This document shows positions 23,413-32,221 of a stretch of DNA of 45,564 bases, in pieces. The first letter of the stretch is position 1, and every line of letters starts with the position of its first letter. The stretch is taken from contig JBLFXH010000003.1 in assembly GCA_047611125.1 (NCBI GenBank), positions 1 through 45,564 of the forward strand, in the 5' to 3' direction. Source of the stretch: JABDJZ01 sp047611125 (GTDB taxonomy: Bacteria > Bacteroidota > Rhodothermia > Rhodothermales > UBA10348). A model generated the notes under the pieces. It ran no database searches. It saw nothing but the letters and a program-made list of their open reading frames with translations, and was not told where the DNA came from. A program made the translations under genes and the position numbers.

Positions 23413-25292
23413 CACGCTAGAAATTCCTGATCTGCAATTTTGCGTCGAAGCTGCTGGAGGCCTAATAATTCCTCCTGAAGTGGCCGCACCTCTTCCCCAC
23501 CGCGTTCAGCAACTTGTATACCGTTGCGCAATCCCGCGATCATTTCGTCCAGTCTATCCAACTTCAGCAGCGTCATCGCACCTGAGGCCGCGGCCCGCGA
23601 ATTCTCGTTTAGCACCGGGACGTTGATCTTTCGCTTCAATCCCCAATTGTCCGAAGGCTCCTCGCGGTCGGTCAAAACCTCGCTAGCCAGACGCTGCACG
23701 GCCGATCCCATCGACCCATCCAGGAAGACGCGCTGCCGAATCTCGCCCGCCTCAAATTGCTCCACCAGCGCGGTGGCCGCATCGCGCGAAGGCCCCTCGG
23801 TGAACTCATCGAGCGCTGTTCGAGAGAGGATGAAGGACACCATGGGCGCCCCGTGATCAAGCATCAGCCGGAGCAACGTCTTTTCCTCAGGTAACGGTTC
23901 AACAGCCACCACCTCCTGCGGTCGTCCCGGGTTGGGCTCGCGCGACTCGGCCGGCTCACCAGTCCGTTCCCGACGCGGAGTCTTGGCCGCGGCCAGTTGG
24001 CGATCCGCCTTCATGGCCCGCCTTAGATAGACATCGGGGACCTCCATGACCATGGCCGCCCTCTGGACGTAAGACTCGCGCATCAACTGGTCTTTGATGC
24101 GGGAAATCAGCTTCATGATAGCATGATGGGTCCGGGCTCGGGAGTCCGGCTCATCAAGACTTCCTTTCAGACGGGCGCGCTGGTAGAGATAGGTGACGAA
24201 GTCCTGCCTCCGATCCCGGATGGCTATTTCGAATGCCTCCGCCCCAAACTTGTGGACGTAGGTGTCCGGATCCTCTCCTTCGGGCATCGAAACCACGTAA
24301 GGCGCCAGGCCTGCCTGCAAGAGCAGGTCAATCCCGCGTACGGTGGCTCGGGCGCCGGCTTCGTCACCGTCGTACAGCATGATCACCCGATGTGCATACC
24401 GGGAGACCAGCTTGATTTGGTCGGTGGTTAGCGCCGTGCCGGAGGAAGCCACCACGTGCTGAACACCTGCCTGATGAAGAGCCACCACATCGGTGTAGCC
24501 CTCCACTAGAATCACCTCTTCCTTGCCTCGAATGGCGTTCTTGGCATTGTACAGGCCGTACAGCACTCGCCCCTTATGGTAGACCTCGGTCTCCGGGGAG
24601 TTGATGTACTTGGGTTGATCGTCCGCCTTTTCCAGCAATCGACCACCGAACCCCAGAACCTTTCCGACGTGGCTGAGGATGGGAAATATCAGACGGTGGC
24701 GATATCGATCATAGTGGCCGGATCCGTCTCGACGGGGCAGGATAAGCCCTGCCTGTTCGAGCATTTCTGTGCTGATTTTGGCGGCAGTAGCGGCCTTCAG
24801 CAGCCCATCCCACGCATCCGGCGCATAGCCGATGCCGAATTTTTTGACCATCTCCGGTGCGACATTCCGTCCAGCCAGGTAATCCCGCGCAACCGCACCG
24901 CTATCATCCTGCGTAAGCTGCTGGAAGAAAAACTTCGCGGCAAACTTCAGGGCATGCAGGATTGACTCACGCGTCGAGGCGTCCTCATCGGGCTCGCCCG
25001 ACTGATCAATCGTGATCCCTACGCGCTCGGCGAGGATGGTGACGGACTCCGGAAAGGACAGGTTCTCGATTCGCGACAGGAAACTGAACACGTCTCCGCC
25101 CTCACCGCAGCCGAAGCACTTGAAGATGCCCAAGGACGGATTGACGTTGAACGAGGGGGTCTTCTCTGAATGGAATGGGCACAGTCCGACGTAATTCGAA
25201 CCCCGCTTTTTCAGTCGGACGTATTCTCCCACCACATCCACGACATCCGCCGCGCTGCGGACCTGCTCGATGGTTTCGTCCGTGATTCGCAT
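23412..25292 (-). CDS. dnaG: DNA primase
   Basis: A 626-residue primase that makes RNA primers at the replication fork. The CHC2 zinc ligands are C38, H41, C59 and C62. A TOPRIM core follows, with VEGYTDVVALHQAGV and the acidic VIMLYDGDEAG. The DnaB-binding C-terminal region (~430-626) is divergent, as usual, and rich in charged helices. The start ATG at 25292 is 15 bases after a tiny lipoprotein gene, and the stop overlaps ppk1. In many genomes dnaG sits with rpsU and rpoD; neither is here. Confidence 0.97.
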   Translation of the reverse strand: MRITDETIEQVRSAADVVDVVGEYVRLKKRGSNYVGLCPFHSEKTPSFNVNPSLGIFKCFGCGEGGDVFSFLSRIENLSFPESVTILAERVGITIDQSGEPDEDASTRESILHALKFAAKFFFQQLTQDDSGAVARDYLAGRNVAPEMVKKFGIGYAPDAWDGLLKAATAAKISTEMLEQAGLILPRRDGSGHYDRYRHRLIFPILSHVGKVLGFGGRLLEKADDQPKYINSPETEVYHKGRVLYGLYNAKNAIRGKEEVILVEGYTDVVALHQAGVQHVVASSGTALTTDQIKLVSRYAHRVIMLYDGDEAGARATVRGIDLLLQAGLAPYVVSMPEGEDPDTYVHKFGAEAFEIAIRDRRQDFVTYLYQRARLKGSLDEPDSRARTHHAIMKLISRIKDQLMRESYVQRAAMVMEVPDVYLRRAMKADRQLAAAKTPRRERTGEPAESREPNPGRPQEVVAVEPLPEEKTLLRLMLDHGAPMVSFILSRTALDEFTEGPSRDAATALVEQFEAGEIRQRVFLDGSMGSAVQRLASEVLTDREEPSDNWGLKRKINVPVLNENSRAAASGAMTLLKLDRLDEMIAGLRNGIQVAERGGEEVRPLQEELLGLQQLRRKIADQEFLA

Positions 25293-25307
25293 TCAGTAGG
25301 CCTAGTC

Positions 25308-25445
25308 TCAGGCCAGTTCGAATCCAGTCCTCATCTCCACGAGAGTCTGGCCCTCAACAGGTCCGATGTCCGGTTTGGCTGAGCACTGGCACGCTGGAAT
25401 TGCAAGACAGGAAAACAGCGCGATGGCCAGAACGAACTTCTTCAT
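25308..25445 (-). CDS. Tiny predicted lipoprotein (45 residues)
   Basis: It starts at ATG 25445 with MKKFVLAIALFSCLAIPAC, a textbook lipoprotein signal with lipobox AIPAC and the acylated cysteine at C19. The mature part would be only 27 residues. A longer frame to 25538 exists but adds residues before the signal and is unlikely. It is 15 bases upstream of dnaG on the same strand and could share its transcript. No family recognised. A 5-bp inverted repeat (GGCCT 25299-25303, AGGCC 25310-25314) spans its stop codon. Confidence 0.55.
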   Translation of the reverse strand: MKKFVLAIALFSCLAIPACQCSAKPDIGPVEGQTLVEMRTGFELA

Positions 25446-25571
25446 GGTCCAGAAAAATGAGTTGATGTGTCGGGCCTTTGGCGGCGGTTGGCAGCCTGCC
25501 GGTGAAACCGCAATGGACGAGTCCCGTAGCGGACTCATCGGGGCTTCCCATCCTATTCCTGCAGGTACACC
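25446..25571. promoter_or_regulatory. Divergent region between lipoprotein-dnaG-ppk1 and the protease gene
   Basis: A 126-base region carries both upstream regions. No certain promoter elements were identified. The protease ATG is preceded by CTGCAGGTACACC, which contains a weak AGG element. Confidence 0.35.
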
Positions 25572-27038
25572 ATGTTTCTGACTGCCGCGCTCACAATCGG
25601 TGGAGCCGTCCTGCTTGGACTGGCCGCCCGGAGTGACGAAAAGAACCCCATCCAGATCCTAGGCGGGCTAGGACTTGTCGGATTGGCGGGCTTCATGCAC
25701 CTGACCGGACCTGCGCCGCTCCTGCAGTCCGTGGGCTATGCGTCCGCCGAACTCGGGGCAGGAATGCTTGTCGTGGCCGGCATGCTGGCGGGCCGCAAGG
25801 ACGAGGCCCGAAATTTCTTTTTCATCGGTGCTGGCGCGATGGCCATCGGCGTGGCCCTCATCGTAGCGCGGAGCATGTTCTCCCCCACGGTCAGCCTGCT
25901 TGTTGAGTTGGGTCCCGACGACACCTATGACGAGATCGCCGACGTCGTCGCCGAGCACCAGGGCGTGGCTGAGCGTGCGTTCCCGATGGTGGATATGACC
26001 GAAAGCGAAGACCTCGCCCAGGTATACCTGATTCGACTACCGGAGAAGTGCCGGGAAGCCCTTCGGCGCATCTTGGATATGGACAGCGAGAACGTTGACA
26101 ATGTTGAACTGAACACGGCCTTCGGCCTGGACCTGCCCGAGTCAGAAGAGCTTTCCGCCGATGCGCTCGCGGACGTGCTGGAGAACGACCCGTTGGTTGG
26201 TTCACAGTGGGGGCTGGACGCCATCCGCGGTCATCAGGCCCATGCACTTCTGGAGAACAGTTCGCCGGTTCGGAAGGCCTCCATTGCCATAGTTGATACT
26301 GGTGTGGATTCCGGCCACGAGGACATGGACGGCATCTTCGAGACCTCACCGGGAAGCAGTGACCAGCACGGGCACGGCACCCATTGCGCGGGCATTGCTG
26401 CAGCGGCCACCAACAACGGATTGGGCGTAGCATCCCTGAACTGGGAAGGCAAGTTCGTGACCATCCGCAGCTATTCGGCGCTGGGCGACAACGGGATGGG
26501 CACGCTGGAATCCATTTCCGAGGCGCTGATCGAGGCCGCTGAGGCCGGTGCCGATGTGATCTCCATGTCCCTTGGTGGCCAATCTCCGATCACCCCCAAG
26601 ACGATCGTCGACGCTGTGGCCTACGCACGTAAGCAGGGCGCAGTGATTATCGTGGCTGCCGGCAACTCGAATGTCGACGCGTCCAACAACGTCCCCTCCA
26701 ATGTCGAAGGTGTCATTGCGGTCGGGGCCGTTAACGAGCGATTGGACAAGGCGCCGTTTTCGAATACCACCCAGCGACTCTCGCGGCCCATCTCGGCTCC
26801 AGGCACCAACATCCTTTCGCTGAAGCCTACGGGCGGCTACGTCAAACTCAGCGGGACGTCCATGGCAACACCCATGGTGGCCGGCCTCGTTGGCGTGATG
26901 CGTTCGCTGAACCCCGAGCTTGGTGCGGACGAAATCTATGACATCCTAAAATCTACGGGACGCTCCACCAGCGCCAGTAAAAGCGTGGGGGTCATGATTG
27001 ACGCCGAGAAGGCCATCCAGGCTGCCATGAATGGCTGA
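25572..27038 (+). CDS. Membrane-anchored subtilisin-like (S8) serine protease
   Basis: A 488-residue protein. The first ~103 residues hold about four hydrophobic membrane segments (1-20, 27-47, 54-72, 80-100). A segment at ~105-200 resembles an I9-type propeptide (VYLIRLPEKC...). The S8 catalytic domain then shows D242 in IAIVDTGVDSGHEDM, H268 in HGHGTHCAGIAA, oxyanion N365 in VAAGNSN and S430 in SGTSMATPMVAGL, so it looks active. Most S8 proteases are secreted without a membrane bundle, so this is a less common anchored form. The protease side of the membrane is not settled by eye. Its 3' end overlaps the GNAT gene by eight bases. Confidence 0.92.
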   Translation: MFLTAALTIGGAVLLGLAARSDEKNPIQILGGLGLVGLAGFMHLTGPAPLLQSVGYASAELGAGMLVVAGMLAGRKDEARNFFFIGAGAMAIGVALIVARSMFSPTVSLLVELGPDDTYDEIADVVAEHQGVAERAFPMVDMTESEDLAQVYLIRLPEKCREALRRILDMDSENVDNVELNTAFGLDLPESEELSADALADVLENDPLVGSQWGLDAIRGHQAHALLENSSPVRKASIAIVDTGVDSGHEDMDGIFETSPGSSDQHGHGTHCAGIAAAATNNGLGVASLNWEGKFVTIRSYSALGDNGMGTLESISEALIEAAEAGADVISMSLGGQSPITPKTIVDAVAYARKQGAVIIVAAGNSNVDASNNVPSNVEGVIAVGAVNERLDKAPFSNTTQRLSRPISAPGTNILSLKPTGGYVKLSGTSMATPMVAGLVGVMRSLNPELGADEIYDILKSTGRSTSASKSVGVMIDAEKAIQAAMNG

Positions 27039-27528
27039 GTCGGGCATCTGGCCAGCGCGCCTTCGCGATTCGACTCGAATCGCGGAGATCTACAACCAGT
27101 CGGTTGTGCGTCGGGATTCGACCATGGACATGGACCCGCTGGGCCCGTCAGATGTCGCGATGTGGCTCGAAAAACAAGGGGAACGCGAACACCTCGCCAT
27201 AGCCCAGGTGGACTCTGAGGTACTGGGTTGGGGGATCCTCAAGGCGTATCATCCGCGCCCTGGCTATGCCCGCGCTGCTGAGACCTCCATGTATGTGGAC
27301 CGAGGCCATACGGGCCAAGGGCACGGATCAGCGCTGCAAAAATACCTGATTCAAATCGCACGCGAGTACAACTATCACCACCTGGTGGCCAAGATCTGGG
27401 CCGACAATGCAGGCAGCATCCGGATACACGAGCGCTTTGGCTACGAGACGGTCGGTGTCCAACGAGAGATTGGGTACGTGGACGGCGCGTGGCAGGATGT
27501 CGCCATTCTACAGCTGATTCTGGACTGA
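27031..27528 (+). CDS. GNAT-family N-acetyltransferase (phosphinothricin acetyltransferase-like)
   Basis: A 165-residue acetyltransferase with a RLRDSTRIAEIYNQSV N-terminus, the acetyl-CoA site MYVDRGHTGQGHGSALQKYL (R/QxxGxG/A type), and the C-terminal ...SIRIHERFGYETVGVQREIG ending in DVAILQLILD. These features resemble the Pat/YwnH group that acetylates phosphinothricin or methionine sulfone-like amines. Its ATG lies inside the last codons of the protease gene (8-base overlap), indicating cotranslation. The substrate is unknown. Confidence 0.9.
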   Translation: MAESGIWPARLRDSTRIAEIYNQSVVRRDSTMDMDPLGPSDVAMWLEKQGEREHLAIAQVDSEVLGWGILKAYHPRPGYARAAETSMYVDRGHTGQGHGSALQKYLIQIAREYNYHHLVAKIWADNAGSIRIHERFGYETVGVQREIGYVDGAWQDVAILQLILD

Positions 27529-27559
27529 CCTTCCAAAATCGAACTCTTGGGCGACAGTG

Positions 27560-27895
27560 CTACCGGTACAGTACCGTGGTAGGGCCGTCGCAGAATATGT
27601 AGTCGACGTCGTAGAAGACTTCTTCCAGATGGCCGTCGGCCCCAACCTGGAGATGAGATCGACTGTCCAAATTCCCCGTTCGAGGATCCCAGGAGACTCC
27701 TTGGAATCGATCCAGGACCTCTTCCACCTTTTCGCGCTTGGGTCCATCGACCCAGATTACGTCGATAGGATGGATGTCTCGCCGACCAGTAGGATCCGCG
27801 ATGTTCAAAGCGAAAACTGTGGCCGGGTACTCTTCAGACAAAGAGCGGGAAATGAGTTCAGCCGTCGCATTGGCTGACACGGTAACGGTTCGCAT
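27560..27895 (-). CDS. LPD29-like small protein
   Basis: A 111-residue protein with no membrane segments. The run ...ADPTGRRDIHPIDVIWVDGP then KREKVEEVLDRFQGVSWDPR and ADGHLEEVFYDVDYIFCDGP resembles the LPD29 domain, one of the accessory domains of large polyvalent proteins from phages and conjugative elements, here as a stand-alone protein. Recognition is by pattern, without a search. It converges with the GNAT gene (31-base gap) and diverges from the photolyase. The antisense frame (27557-27877) is open but its residues lack protein-like hydrophobic patterning. Confidence 0.55.
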   Translation of the reverse strand: MRTVTVSANATAELISRSLSEEYPATVFALNIADPTGRRDIHPIDVIWVDGPKREKVEEVLDRFQGVSWDPRTGNLDSRSHLQVGADGHLEEVFYDVDYIFCDGPTTVLYR

Positions 27896-28103
27896 AATGA
27901 CCGCGGATTCAATCGGTTCGTGTGTAAGGACTGACCGATCAGCATTCAGGGCTGCGGCGGGGGATAACGCTGATCCTTCGCAGTTAGGGTACGAGCGAGA
28001 TTGAACGATTCGCTTTTTGAGCGAAATGGTAGATTCGCAAGAACGGGACTAAATGGCCTCCGTTTGTGAGTTTTCGTGGCCTACACCCTTGAAGCTAACA
28101 CGC
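27896..28103. promoter_or_regulatory. Divergent intergenic region upstream of photolyase
   Basis: A 208-base region of visibly lower GC. It holds a stem TTCGCT (28009-28014) / AGCGAA (28020-28025) with a TTTTG loop, and two direct copies of GATTCGC (28007-28013 and 28032-28038) 25 bases apart. These could be an operator for the photolyase, but no known regulator motif was recognised. An in-frame ATG at 28053 upstream of the chosen photolyase start lies in this region. Confidence 0.35.
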
Positions 28104-29465
28104 ATGCGCCCGGTCATTGTCTGGTTTGAAAACGATCTGCGCCTCGCCGATCACGGCGCTTTGGCCGCGGCCGCCGCCTCTGGCGCGCCGGTAATTCCTC
28201 TCTTTGTGTGGGATGGAGGTAAGGGCTGGGCCGAAGGCGCCGCGTCGCGTTGGTGGCTGCACCACAGTCTCACGGCGTTTCGCGATGCCCTAGCCTGGAG
28301 CGGACTCAGCCTAGTGGTTCGCCAGGGAGATCCCGCCGACGTAGTCCCTGTACTAGCCCGGGAGACGGACGCAGAGTCGGTTGCTTGGCTAGAGCGGCCC
28401 GATCCCACCCGTTCGAAGCGTGATGACCGCATCACCGAACGCCTGACTCAAGACGGCCGGCAAGTCGGGAGATACGGGGGCGCATTGCTGCACGACCCCG
28501 AACGTGTGCAGACGGGTTCGGGCGGGCCCTACAAGGTATTTACGCCTTTCCACAACCGGTTCAGACAGATGGTAGAGGTAGCCCAGCCGCTGGATGCCCC
28601 TGTCTTCTCACCCGGTCAGGCTACGCCGGATCTGGTCACGCAGGCGGTTGGTGAGCTCGGATTGTTGCCCACAATCCGGTGGGACGATGGGCTGGCGGCG
28701 GCGTGGGCCCCTGGAGAGAGGGGCGCGCTGGTCCAGATGCAGGACCTCGAACTCTCCGGATACGCAGAGCAGCGTGATATTCCGTCCGTCGACGGCACCT
28801 CCAGGCTGTCTCCCCACCTGCATTTCGGCGAGGTATCACCTAGACAGGTATGGCACGCGGCCGGGCCCATCGCCCCCTACCGCAGGCAGCTGGTCTGGCG
28901 AGACTTCGCCCATCACCTGCTGCACCACTTTCCGAAGACTCGCGAGGCTCCTCTTCGGAAGGAGTTCCGCGATTTTCCTTGGCTTCAGGATGCAGACGCC
29001 CTACGCCGCTGGCAGCGCGGCCAAACCGGCTACCCCATCGTGGATGCGGGGATGCGTCAGCTCTGGGAGACCGGCTGGATGCATAACCGAGTGCGGATGG
29101 TCGTGGCCTCCTTTCTGACCAAGCACCTGCTTCACTCCTGGCTGGACGGACAGGCCTGGTTCAACGATACCCTTGTGGATGCCGACCTCGCCAGCAACGT
29201 GTTCGGATGGCAATGGGCGGGCGGTTGTGGGGCCGATGCCCAGCCGTTTTTCCGCATTTTCAATCCCATGACACAGGGCAAGAAGTTCGACTCCCAGGGT
29301 ATCTACGTTCGCCGGTGGATCCCTGAAATCGCCCACCTTCCTTCAAAGGTCATCCACGAACCTTGGACGGCCGATGTCATACCGGGGGACTACCCCTCAC
29401 CCATGGTGGACCACAAAACGGCGCGAGAGCGGGCCCTTGCCGCGTACAAGAAGCCTCGGACCTAG
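28104..29465 (+). CDS. phr: Deoxyribodipyrimidine photolyase (cryptochrome/photolyase family)
   Basis: A 453-residue enzyme starting at ATG 28104, where RPVIVWFENDLRLADHGAL matches the family N-terminus. The antenna-binding alpha/beta domain comes first. The FAD-binding helical domain follows, with DGTSRLSPHLHFGEVSPRQV, LVWRDFAHHLLHHFP, YPIVDAGMRQLWETGWMHNR and FGWQWAGGCGADAQPFFRIF. These indicate a class I CPD photolyase-like protein that repairs UV lesions using blue light. Cryptochrome or 6-4 activity cannot be ruled out by eye. It converges with the outer-membrane gene cluster. Confidence 0.95.
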   Translation: MRPVIVWFENDLRLADHGALAAAAASGAPVIPLFVWDGGKGWAEGAASRWWLHHSLTAFRDALAWSGLSLVVRQGDPADVVPVLARETDAESVAWLERPDPTRSKRDDRITERLTQDGRQVGRYGGALLHDPERVQTGSGGPYKVFTPFHNRFRQMVEVAQPLDAPVFSPGQATPDLVTQAVGELGLLPTIRWDDGLAAAWAPGERGALVQMQDLELSGYAEQRDIPSVDGTSRLSPHLHFGEVSPRQVWHAAGPIAPYRRQLVWRDFAHHLLHHFPKTREAPLRKEFRDFPWLQDADALRRWQRGQTGYPIVDAGMRQLWETGWMHNRVRMVVASFLTKHLLHSWLDGQAWFNDTLVDADLASNVFGWQWAGGCGADAQPFFRIFNPMTQGKKFDSQGIYVRRWIPEIAHLPSKVIHEPWTADVIPGDYPSPMVDHKTARERALAAYKKPRT

Positions 29466-29534
29466 ACATGTCGTCGCTTCAGCACCGCAGCCACCCTCCT
29501 TAGCGGCCCATCTGGGCGCGCCGGCGGCGAAGGC

Positions 29535-31205
29535 CTAGGGCAGCCGGTACGTCACAGCCGTCCGAAAGAACAGGTCCGGGATTCCGGCGACTGTCACTCC
29601 GACGTCAATCCGATCCAGCAGCGTATATCTGCGCGCCAGCGCCATCCCGGTAGGCGTGGTGCCGTCCAATAATCGGAACAGATCCGCCTGAATGTTGCGC
29701 TCTACACCGGTGGCGATTCCCGATCCGGAGGCCACGCCCCCTCCAATCGAATAATGGGGATCCGAATAGCCGGTGACGCCTCCCAGCGCCTGGAACAGCA
29801 GGCCGTCCAAATCCAGAAAGGCGAGTCTTAGGGGAAGCAGGAGCCAACCCGCGCCCTTGATTCGATCTGGGAAACGGAAGTCGAGTCCCGCCCGAATTTC
29901 GTAGTCCAGAGCCTTCCCCACTCTGAATGTCTTGGGTGTGCCGGAGTCTGAGCCGTACGTGCCTTCAACAGACAACTCACCTTGATAAAGGACGTAGTTG
30001 GTCGTGAACGTATGCGGCCCCAGCCCCAGATCCACACCGAACGTCAGGTGACTGGGCTGACGAAAAACCATCGCCGTGCCAAGACTGTCCGAGGTTGGTC
30101 GCGTCAGGTTGGGTTTCGCCAAGTTGAGCGCTTCCACGTCCAGCAGTTCGTCTTCGTGGGGACCCGGGGCTACTTCCCCAGACAGATTGACGAAGATGGG
30201 CAGATGACCCTCCGCGAAGGCGGCAGGGTCATTCATAGTCAGGTCCTGTGACCAGTTGCCGGCAATGGAGAGCACCAGAACCTCATCAGGCGTGGCAAAG
30301 CGTAGACCACCTCGAGCCCCCCAGGCCCGTCCGCGGTAGTGGCCGCGGGCACGCCAATAGAGTGTGTTGCTCTCTCCCGGCGCCAGGTTGGGGTCGGACG
30401 GGTCGTTGTAGAAGTACTGTTGACTCCCACTCAGCACGGTCATAAGACCGGGCTGAAAACTCCAGTTCATGTTCGCGTGGGCAGACCGCCTGAGGATGGA
30501 GAAGCCGGCGTGCCAGGAGCCCAGGTCATCGGTCCCTAGATGGATTCCGGTACCCAACGCAAGCTGATCCAGGTCTAGGCTAAACTCGGCTGCGGCGCTG
30601 AGCTGCGCAAGAATGTCAATATCGATGGTTTGGGCGCCGCTTCGGCGGCCGGCATCCAGTACAGTCTCGAGGCCTGACATGCGCAGGCCTGCAGAGGCTG
30701 ACGCCCGCCGGTGGTAGCCTCCGGCCAGCGTGAAACCGGAAGCGAGTTCATGGGCCACCACGAGCGCGCCAAGTTGACCAGACTGGCCCGCCGTAATTCC
30801 GCTCAGCGCGGTGTATTGGGGGACCGAGGTCGATGCAAAATCAAAGTCAGACAGAAAGTCATCGGTGGCGGTCTGCACGCGCTCCGCTGAGAGCAGTGCC
30901 TCCTTCCCGAACCCGAACGATGCGTTGGTAAGCCCAGTCCGTCCCTCGATAGCGAACCCGGTAGTGCCGCCGAGGGCCAGGAGCGCAGGGTTGGAGAAGA
31001 GGCTACCCGGTCCTGACGAATGCCGGGCCGACCAAACTGGCCCCAGAGACCGTGCTCCGGGTGCTCCCGACTGGATTCCCAGTCGCCAGTCGCTCTCCAG
31101 AATTCCGCCGGACCAGGACCCGATTCGGAAGTCCTCGTTGCCGGATTGGGCGAAGACGCCCGCGGTCATCAAGAACGAACTTGCTATGAGCACGAAATTG
31201 CGCAT
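29535..31205 (-). CDS. Predicted outer-membrane beta-barrel protein
   Basis: A 556-residue protein with a signal peptide (MRNFVLIASSFLMTAGVFAQ) and alternating aromatic/polar strand-like segments throughout. Near the N-terminus GSLFSNPALLALGGTTG resembles the 'NPA' element of PorV/FadL-like barrels. It does not end in the terminal Phe of the neighbouring barrels (ends TAVTYRLP). No Pfam name can be fixed by eye; a DUF5723-like or FadL-like barrel are the nearest guesses. Its ATG overlaps the stop of the PorV-like gene by one base, so it is translated with it. Confidence 0.75.
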   Translation of the reverse strand: MRNFVLIASSFLMTAGVFAQSGNEDFRIGSWSGGILESDWRLGIQSGAPGARSLGPVWSARHSSGPGSLFSNPALLALGGTTGFAIEGRTGLTNASFGFGKEALLSAERVQTATDDFLSDFDFASTSVPQYTALSGITAGQSGQLGALVVAHELASGFTLAGGYHRRASASAGLRMSGLETVLDAGRRSGAQTIDIDILAQLSAAAEFSLDLDQLALGTGIHLGTDDLGSWHAGFSILRRSAHANMNWSFQPGLMTVLSGSQQYFYNDPSDPNLAPGESNTLYWRARGHYRGRAWGARGGLRFATPDEVLVLSIAGNWSQDLTMNDPAAFAEGHLPIFVNLSGEVAPGPHEDELLDVEALNLAKPNLTRPTSDSLGTAMVFRQPSHLTFGVDLGLGPHTFTTNYVLYQGELSVEGTYGSDSGTPKTFRVGKALDYEIRAGLDFRFPDRIKGAGWLLLPLRLAFLDLDGLLFQALGGVTGYSDPHYSIGGGVASGSGIATGVERNIQADLFRLLDGTTPTGMALARRYTLLDRIDVGVTVAGIPDLFFRTAVTYRLP

Positions 31206-32194
31206 CAGAACGCCACCCGCAGGGCTACCTGTTGGCTCGTACCTAGGAAAGAATCCGCGTAGGCGTAATCGGCCGCAAGCGTCACCCCGGCAACGGCAGG
31301 CAGGCGCAGGCCGAATCCGAGCGTGAGGCGTTCGTCAGACTGACCATTGAGCGAACGTTCGGTCCCCACCCGAAGTGCGAGCATCTCGGCGAGTGTGACC
31401 TGGAGTCCGACTCGGACTCGTTCATCCAATTCATCGTTCAGCGCTGGGACGTAGTCCAGGAGAATCAACCCTTGGCGGCCCGCAGGAATCTGGCCACCAA
31501 CCACCACGAGCAGGGGCAGTCCCTCGTTGTAGCTAGATGTCACACTCCCCGACGCGGTACCCGAATTCCACTGAATCAGCGAAGCCAGATTTCGCACATT
31601 TATGCCAATGGCGCCTCGTCCAGCGGCGTATCGAAGGCCAATTCCGCCCGTGACGCCGGTGGCATCGCCGTTAATCTGATTGGCCATGCCCTGCGCGATC
31701 TCAATCGGATCGAAGACTAATAGCGCATCTGGGTTGATCTGGTTACGTCCGAATCGGGAGAGAAGGAGGGCACCTGAGAATCCCATAGAGAATCGCCCGA
31801 ATCGGCGGGCCAAGGCCATCTGAACCACTGTCTCCCGCATGGCGTCATCACCGGAATCCCGGAAGTGGAGGCCCATTCCCCATCCGCTGCGCGTGCTGAA
31901 TCCAAGTCCGAATTGCCCGTGCTCCAGGAGATCGTACTGCTGGAGATAGCTGAACGAGAATTGGACCTGGTCCAACGCTGCAGCCGAGGCCGGATTTGAC
32001 CAAACGGCCTCGAGACCCGAGTCTGAGGCTACGCCGGCCTGGCCGAGCGCTGCGAGACGGGGTCCTGGACCAGCGTCAAGAAACGCTGCGGGAATGGAGC
32101 TGAGTGGTTGTGCCCTCGCAGTGGACAGTGGGACCGCCAACGCGACAACAAGAAGGATGAGCACAGCCTCCCAGACAGGAAGCTTATCGAACAC
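31205..32194 (-). CDS. PorV/PorQ-family outer-membrane protein
   Basis: A 329-residue protein with a hydrophobic signal (VLILLVVALAVPLSTARAQ) followed by AAFLDAGPGPRLAALGQAGV and SDSGLEAVWSNPASAA, the conserved start of PorV/PorQ/UPF0164 barrels. The C-terminus ends in VALRVAF, with the terminal aromatic residue expected for BAM-dependent barrels. PorV shuttles type IX cargo from the translocon to the attachment complex; PorQ-like members are related. It lies 27 bases after a giant secreted protein with a FlgD/type IX-like C-terminus, which suggests a dedicated export partner. That link is inference. Confidence 0.85.
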   Translation of the reverse strand: MFDKLPVWEAVLILLVVALAVPLSTARAQPLSSIPAAFLDAGPGPRLAALGQAGVASDSGLEAVWSNPASAAALDQVQFSFSYLQQYDLLEHGQFGLGFSTRSGWGMGLHFRDSGDDAMRETVVQMALARRFGRFSMGFSGALLLSRFGRNQINPDALLVFDPIEIAQGMANQINGDATGVTGGIGLRYAAGRGAIGINVRNLASLIQWNSGTASGSVTSSYNEGLPLLVVVGGQIPAGRQGLILLDYVPALNDELDERVRVGLQVTLAEMLALRVGTERSLNGQSDERLTLGFGLRLPAVAGVTLAADYAYADSFLGTSQQVALRVAF

Positions 32195-32221
32195 GGGTGT
32201 GGTTGGCTGGAGGCCGGGTAT

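Noticed and set aside
27529..28103. tRNA, small RNA gene or att site in the low-GC stretch
   Set aside because: No cloverleaf-compatible segment with a T-loop GGTTCRANNC and matching acceptor stem, and no integrase or repeats bounding the pocket.
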